From contig CAJOEB010000029.1 of assembly GCA_905233775.1 (NCBI GenBank), forward strand, positions 512-8,795: DNA of 8,284 nt, read 5' to 3'. The notes beneath the pieces were generated by a model. It did not search any database, was not told the origin of the DNA, and was given only the letters and a program-made list of their open reading frames with translations. The DNA is from an uncultured Alphaproteobacteria bacterium. GTDB lineage: Bacteria; Pseudomonadota; Alphaproteobacteria; UBA3830. Shown piece after piece: positions 4,976-8,284 of the stretch (position 1 is the stretch's first letter; each line of letters begins with the position of its first letter). Made by a program: the position numbers and the translations under genes.

Positions 4976-6797
4976 TTTTCTGTTTGGAAATCCATTAAAG
5001 ACTGAAAGTATTGAGTCAGAACGGCTTTCAAAGGTCAAAGCGCTTGCCGTTTTCTCATCGGATGCAGTATCGTCAGTTACCTATGCTACAGAAGAGATTT
5101 TGCTTGCGTTGGGCGCGTTATTGGCGGCTTCTTACGCAATGCCTGTAGCTGGTGTTATCGCTGCCTTGATTTTTGTCGTGTCCATATCGTATTGGCAGAC
5201 TATCGGCGCATATCCAAATGGAGGGGGTGCATTTGCCGTTGCTCATGAAAATCTTGGTGAGTTTTTTGGATTAATTGCCGCTGCTGCTCTCATGATAGAT
5301 TATACGTTGACTGTTGCAGTTAGTCTTTCCGCAGGAGCGCAAGCGATAGTGTCGGCTTTTCCCGGTTTCGGAAATTGGTCAGTTACATTGTGTATTTCCG
5401 CTTTGCTTTTTATTACGATATGTAATTTGCGTGGAGCTCAAGATTCAGCGTCTTTGCTTTCATCTTTAACTTACGTCTTTATAATTCTTATGTTTATGAT
5501 GATAATCGGAGGTATATTTACTGATCCTGAACCTGTTATTGAAAGTCTTCCGACGGTTAATATCGATGTTAACTATGTTGTTATCTTATTGCTGCTCAGA
5601 AGTTTTGCTTCCGGTTGTTCTGCATTAACCGGAATAGAAACTATTGCCGGGGGAGTAACTGTTTTTAAGAAACCTCAATCAAGAAATGCGCAAATTACTT
5701 TGCTGATAATGGCCTCCATATTAGGCTCTTTATTTATCGGAATAACATTTATCGCTCATAAGTTTAATATATGTATATCTCCTAATGAAACAGCTATTTC
5801 TCAGATTGCTCATAAAGTTTTCGGAAATGGTTTTCTGTATTACGCAACGCAGATTATGACCGCATGTATATTGATGTTAGCAGCTAACTCTGCTTTTACA
5901 GGATTTCCACGTCTTGCAAGTATTTTGGCTCAAAAAAAGTATATTCCGACCAGATTTGCGAACCTGGGCGATCGATTAGCATTTTCAAACGGCATTATTA
6001 TGCTGGCATTGGTTGCTACATTGCTTATTTGGATGTTTAACGGAGATTGTCATTCACTTATTCCTCTTTATTCTTTAGGGGTGTTTATTTCGTTTACTCT
6101 TTCTCAGGCAGGTATTGTTCGACGTTTCTTCAGATTAAGAGGGAAAAATTGGATTATTAAGGCTTTTATAAGCACAATAGGGGCGATAACTACTTTCATA
6201 ACATTATTGATTATCGTAGAAAGTAAATTTATTCACGGAGCATGGATCGTTGTTATTCTTATTCCGCTTTTGTTTACTATGTTTAAAAAAATCAACAGAA
6301 GATACAGCGAAACAAACACAGAACTTGATCTTAAAAAAGGTGGTTTGGGAATTTTACTGAAATCAAAAAGCGAATTAATGCCGAAAGTTGTTGTTCCCGT
6401 ATCTCGCATTCATAAAGGTACGTTGGCGGCATTACGTTTTGCTATGTCTTTATCAGATGATGTTGTCGCTGTCGTTGTTAATGTGGATCAGCAAGAAGTT
6501 GATCGACTAAAGCTCGCATGGCGTTCGATGAATTTTAGCGTTCCTTTGACTATTTTGCGTTCACCGTATCGTTCCGTCATTACTCCGTTTTTGGATTTTC
6601 TTGCAGAACAAGATGCTCGAGCACCTGAAAAAGGAAAAGCTATTGTTGTTATGCCGAGTTTTGTTCCCGGAGAGATTTGGCAGAATGTGCTGCATAACCA
6701 AACTGCTACGATCATGAAAACAGCATTGTTGTATAAAAATCGTGCGAGTGAGCAGACACGTGTTATTGTTGAAATTCCATATCAAATGAAGATGTAA
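4962..6797 (+). CDS. kimA: KimA-type potassium importer (APC/KUP-related)
   Basis: This 611-residue inner-membrane transporter matches B. subtilis KimA (formerly YdaO, 607 residues), a high-affinity proton-coupled K+ importer, along its length. Twelve hydrophobic spans fill about residues 25-440, followed by a cytoplasmic USP-like domain (about 470-611). The residues described as shaping the K+ site appear conserved: Asp34 and Tyr41 (SSDAVSSVTY), Asp113, Tyr114 and Thr117 (IDYTLT), Thr223 and Glu226 (LTGIETIAGG), and Tyr370 (PLYSLG). These correspond to Asp36, Tyr43, Asp117, Tyr118, Thr121, Thr230, Glu233 and Tyr377 of KimA as I recall them. The ATG at 4962 has AGGA (4950-4953) 8 bases upstream, inside the preceding gene. 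In Firmicutes the C-domain binds c-di-AMP, which closes the channel; whether this organism makes c-di-AMP is unknown. An amino-acid permease is the alternative, but the ion-site residues argue for K+. No convincing terminator follows. Confidence 0.88.
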   Translation: MGISSFLFGNPLKTESIESERLSKVKALAVFSSDAVSSVTYATEEILLALGALLAASYAMPVAGVIAALIFVVSISYWQTIGAYPNGGGAFAVAHENLGEFFGLIAAAALMIDYTLTVAVSLSAGAQAIVSAFPGFGNWSVTLCISALLFITICNLRGAQDSASLLSSLTYVFIILMFMMIIGGIFTDPEPVIESLPTVNIDVNYVVILLLLRSFASGCSALTGIETIAGGVTVFKKPQSRNAQITLLIMASILGSLFIGITFIAHKFNICISPNETAISQIAHKVFGNGFLYYATQIMTACILMLAANSAFTGFPRLASILAQKKYIPTRFANLGDRLAFSNGIIMLALVATLLIWMFNGDCHSLIPLYSLGVFISFTLSQAGIVRRFFRLRGKNWIIKAFISTIGAITTFITLLIIVESKFIHGAWIVVILIPLLFTMFKKINRRYSETNTELDLKKGGLGILLKSKSELMPKVVVPVSRIHKGTLAALRFAMSLSDDVVAVVVNVDQQEVDRLKLAWRSMNFSVPLTILRSPYRSVITPFLDFLAEQDARAPEKGKAIVVMPSFVPGEIWQNVLHNQTATIMKTALLYKNRASEQTRVIVEIPYQMKM

Positions 6798-6899
6798 AAA
6801 TAGATATTTATTTTGATGAATAAAAAAATAATATATTGTTATCACAATCGTTTATTATAGTTTATTCTGGTAGTGGCTATTGTTTTTTGTTGTAGTGGT

Positions 6900-7523
6900 A
6901 TGTTCAGAAAAAGTTTTTTAGTAGTTTTTATCTTTATCTTTTTTGCTAATTCATTTTGTTCCAGTCGTTTAAATGATGATATTTTGTATGATAGCAGTCA
7001 TGGTATTTTCAAAAATATTTTAAGTACTCAACTAATAAAAAACGTTTCTGAAAAAGCGGGAGGAGGTACTTCAGAAAGCAAACTTATTGCTATTTCTCTT
7101 TCTTTGATTACAGAACGAGATCCGGGAAAAGTATTAACTTGTATGTTTACGAATTTCATTGTACTGGCGATGAAAGATAAAGATACAAATGTCGATGATG
7201 AAATTACGGATTTGATGAAGCAACGTTTGATGTATTTTTGGAAGGAATTTAGAGAAATTAAGTCTAAAATTGATAGTGGATTTATCTTAGAACAAGGATT
7301 AAGAAGAAATTGTTTAAATGCTTTACAGAATGTTAACAATAATCGTAAAGCATTAGATAGCAAAGATATTAGTTGGTTATTTCGCGAAACTATGAATGCT
7401 TTTAAAGAAGACGGAAATATCAAATTTTTTACATTTTTTGATGAACTGCACGGAATATTGGCTAATTATCATGATGTAATAGGGATCTCGCTAAAGTCGA
7501 AAATGGAATTTGAAAGACGCTGA
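6900..7523 (+). CDS. Secreted protein of unknown function
   Basis: I do not recognise this protein. From the ATG at 6900 it has 207 residues and begins with a clear signal peptide: MFRKS, then a hydrophobic run FLVVFIFIFFANSF, with cleavage likely between about 18 and 22. Cys20 does not sit in a normal lipobox, so a lipoprotein is unlikely. A GTG at 6873 would add nine residues (MAIVFCCSG) and blur the signal peptide; neither start has a good ribosome site, and 6900 is preferred on protein grounds. The mature part looks mostly helical, with a Gly-rich turn (KAGGGTSESK) and a charged middle (about 100-125), and has no further membrane span. The nearest -10-like sequence is TATAGT at 6856-6861 without a fitting -35. 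The TGA stop lies in the first copy of a tandem repeat. It follows kimA by about 100 bases on the same strand but is probably functionally unrelated. Confidence 0.65.
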   Translation: MFRKSFLVVFIFIFFANSFCSSRLNDDILYDSSHGIFKNILSTQLIKNVSEKAGGGTSESKLIAISLSLITERDPGKVLTCMFTNFIVLAMKDKDTNVDDEITDLMKQRLMYFWKEFREIKSKIDSGFILEQGLRRNCLNALQNVNNNRKALDSKDISWLFRETMNAFKEDGNIKFFTFFDELHGILANYHDVIGISLKSKMEFERR

Positions 7524-7548
7524 TTATGATTACATGATTATGATTACA
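7521..7548. repeat. Perfect 14-base tandem duplication
   Basis: TGATTATGATTACA occurs twice head to tail (7521-7534 and 7535-7548). The first copy contains the TGA stop codon of the preceding gene. The sequence suggests replication slippage; a function is not evident. Confidence 0.9.
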
Positions 7549-7783
7549 TAAAAAACGCATAAAATGATTTTCGCAATAACTCTAATAACAGGAGAATGAG
7601 AATAAAACTATATAAGATTATAAAGATGAAGCAAGTAAAGATAGGTAAATAAAACTAACAGGAATAAGAGTTAAAAATAAGAGTTAAATTATAAATAAAA
7701 TATATGAATAAATCATTTATGGTATGATAATAATAAATATGATATACGGATGTATAAAATATAACGGAATTATATAGCGAAAT
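7524..7783. other. AT-rich low-complexity intergenic spacer
   Basis: These 260 bases separate two convergent genes and are very poor in G and C. They hold two tandem duplications (listed separately) and a 13-base palindrome, ATAAATCATTTAT (7708-7720). I see no plausible coding frame, tRNA or strong terminator. Repeated purine-rich words (ATAAAGAT, GTAAAGAT, AACAGGA) give it a degenerate look. Confidence 0.6.
7663..7688. repeat. Perfect 13-base tandem duplication
   Basis: AATAAGAGTTAAA occurs twice head to tail (7663-7675 and 7676-7688) in the same spacer as the 14-base duplication. Confidence 0.9.
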
Positions 7784-8284
7784 TTAATTTATTCTTGTCA
7801 TTGAGCTTTGTTTGTAGGATTTATAATCGATTTTCGCGTTATTTTCTCCGTTTTTGAAGACTATATCTATAATATTATCATCGATTAAGAAGATATCGTA
7901 CCAACTGCTGTTCTTTAGTAGTTCACGCTTTTTGAATTTGTTATTGAATTTGTATGTGTCAGGCATTTTGAACGAATTATATTTGTAAAACATTGTGATG
8001 TTTTTTGCTTTATTGTTAGATATATTGTCGGATATAAGGTTATAAAGTCTCGGACATTGCAATGCAGCTTGCGAAACTTGTTTAAAATTCCAATCTTTAA
8101 CAGAAAATTTTTTGAAAAAAGGATATTCATTCAGAAAATTATTGAATGCCGGTGTCAGAGTTATTCCATTAAAGTGCAAATATGTTTCTTTTTCCTTGCG
8201 ATTGCAGATGATTTCATCTAAATCGTCTCCAAGAGCGAAAAAAATTCTATTTTCAAGGGAATTTTGCGTAAAAAATATATTTCC
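7784..8284 (-). CDS. Lys/Asn-rich protein of unknown function, C-terminal part; possible leucine-rich repeats
   Basis: The minus-strand frame is open from the window edge (8284) to TAA at 7784, giving 166 codons without the start; the TTG at 8179 is internal, not the beginning. The fragment opens GNIFFTQNSLENRIFFALGD and is rich in Lys, Asn, Phe and Ile, with no membrane segment. Residues 36-59 (LHFNGITLTPAFNNFLNEYP and on) and 60-83 (FSVKDWNFKQVSQAALQCPR and on) line up as two 24-residue units with shared hydrophobic positions, a Leu near position 16 and a Pro near position 20. The second resembles the ALxxCPxLxxL segment of Cys-containing leucine-rich repeats. This is a weak, by-eye resemblance. 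The base composition is more AT-rich than kimA or rplI, which fits a fast-evolving accessory gene. No function is assigned. Confidence 0.65.
   Translation of the reverse strand, partial: GNIFFTQNSLENRIFFALGDDLDEIICNRKEKETYLHFNGITLTPAFNNFLNEYPFFKKFSVKDWNFKQVSQAALQCPRLYNLISDNISNNKAKNITMFYKYNSFKMPDTYKFNNKFKKRELLKNSSWYDIFLIDDNIIDIVFKNGENNAKIDYKSYKQSSMTRIN

Noticed and set aside
6805..6830. TTTATT/AATAAA hairpin after kimA as a terminator
   Set aside because: Only six A-T pairs, followed by A-rich and not T-rich sequence; too weak to call.
6873..6899. GTG start for the secreted orphan
   Set aside because: It adds MAIVFCCSG ahead of a ready-made signal peptide starting MFRKS, and no ribosome site supports it.
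7028..7423. 131-codon minus-strand open frame antisense to the secreted protein
   Set aside because: The plus-strand frame has a proper signal peptide and covers it completely; the antisense product shows no domain.
8177..8179. TTG as the start of the right-edge minus-strand gene
   Set aside because: The frame stays open upstream to the window edge and translates to a continuous protein, so this TTG is most likely an internal Leu.

Overview
The window is AT-rich. The bL9 ribosomal protein it encodes has an alphaproteobacterial look. Two Sec-type secreted orphans, a Lys/Asn-rich orphan fragment and two lipid-A-type envelope enzymes fit a Gram-negative, host-associated alphaproteobacterium, possibly an intracellular lineage such as Holosporales or Rickettsiales. 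That placement is inference from a few genes and not a phylogeny. I see no rRNA, tRNA, CRISPR array, transposase or phage structural gene.

Left third (1-3764): envelope modification. The window opens inside the C-terminal half of a plus-strand phosphoethanolamine-transferase/sulfatase-fold enzyme, which ends at 408. Facing it on the minus strand is a 324-residue secreted protein of unknown function (562-1536). It has a proline run, three similar short helical segments and its own promoter. Upstream of that is a two-gene minus-strand unit: an ArnC-type undecaprenyl-phosphate glycosyltransferase (2700-3764), then a stand-alone version of the ArnA C-terminal dehydrogenase/decarboxylase domain (1651-2664). 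ArnA and ArnC belong to the L-Ara4N pathway, which, like phosphoethanolamine transfer, adds positive charge to lipid A. The ArnA formyltransferase domain, ArnB, ArnD and ArnT are not here.

Middle (3765-6797): a divergent promoter region separates arnC from rplI (bL9). Next comes a 122-residue coiled-coil protein of a type common in phages. It overlaps by 14 bases, and so is probably translationally coupled to, a 611-residue KimA-type potassium importer that keeps the residues described for K+ binding.

Right end (6798-8284): a secreted orphan (6900-7523), a 260-base very AT-rich spacer with two perfect tandem duplications, and the C-terminal 166 codons of a minus-strand Lys/Asn-rich protein with a possible leucine-rich-repeat character, cut by the window edge.

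No single clearly new system stands out. The best leads are the phage-type protein coupled to kimA, the split arn pathway, the proline-rich secreted protein with internal repeats, and TTAA pairs 11 bp apart in the promoters of both minus-strand units, which resemble PmrA/PhoP-type boxes.
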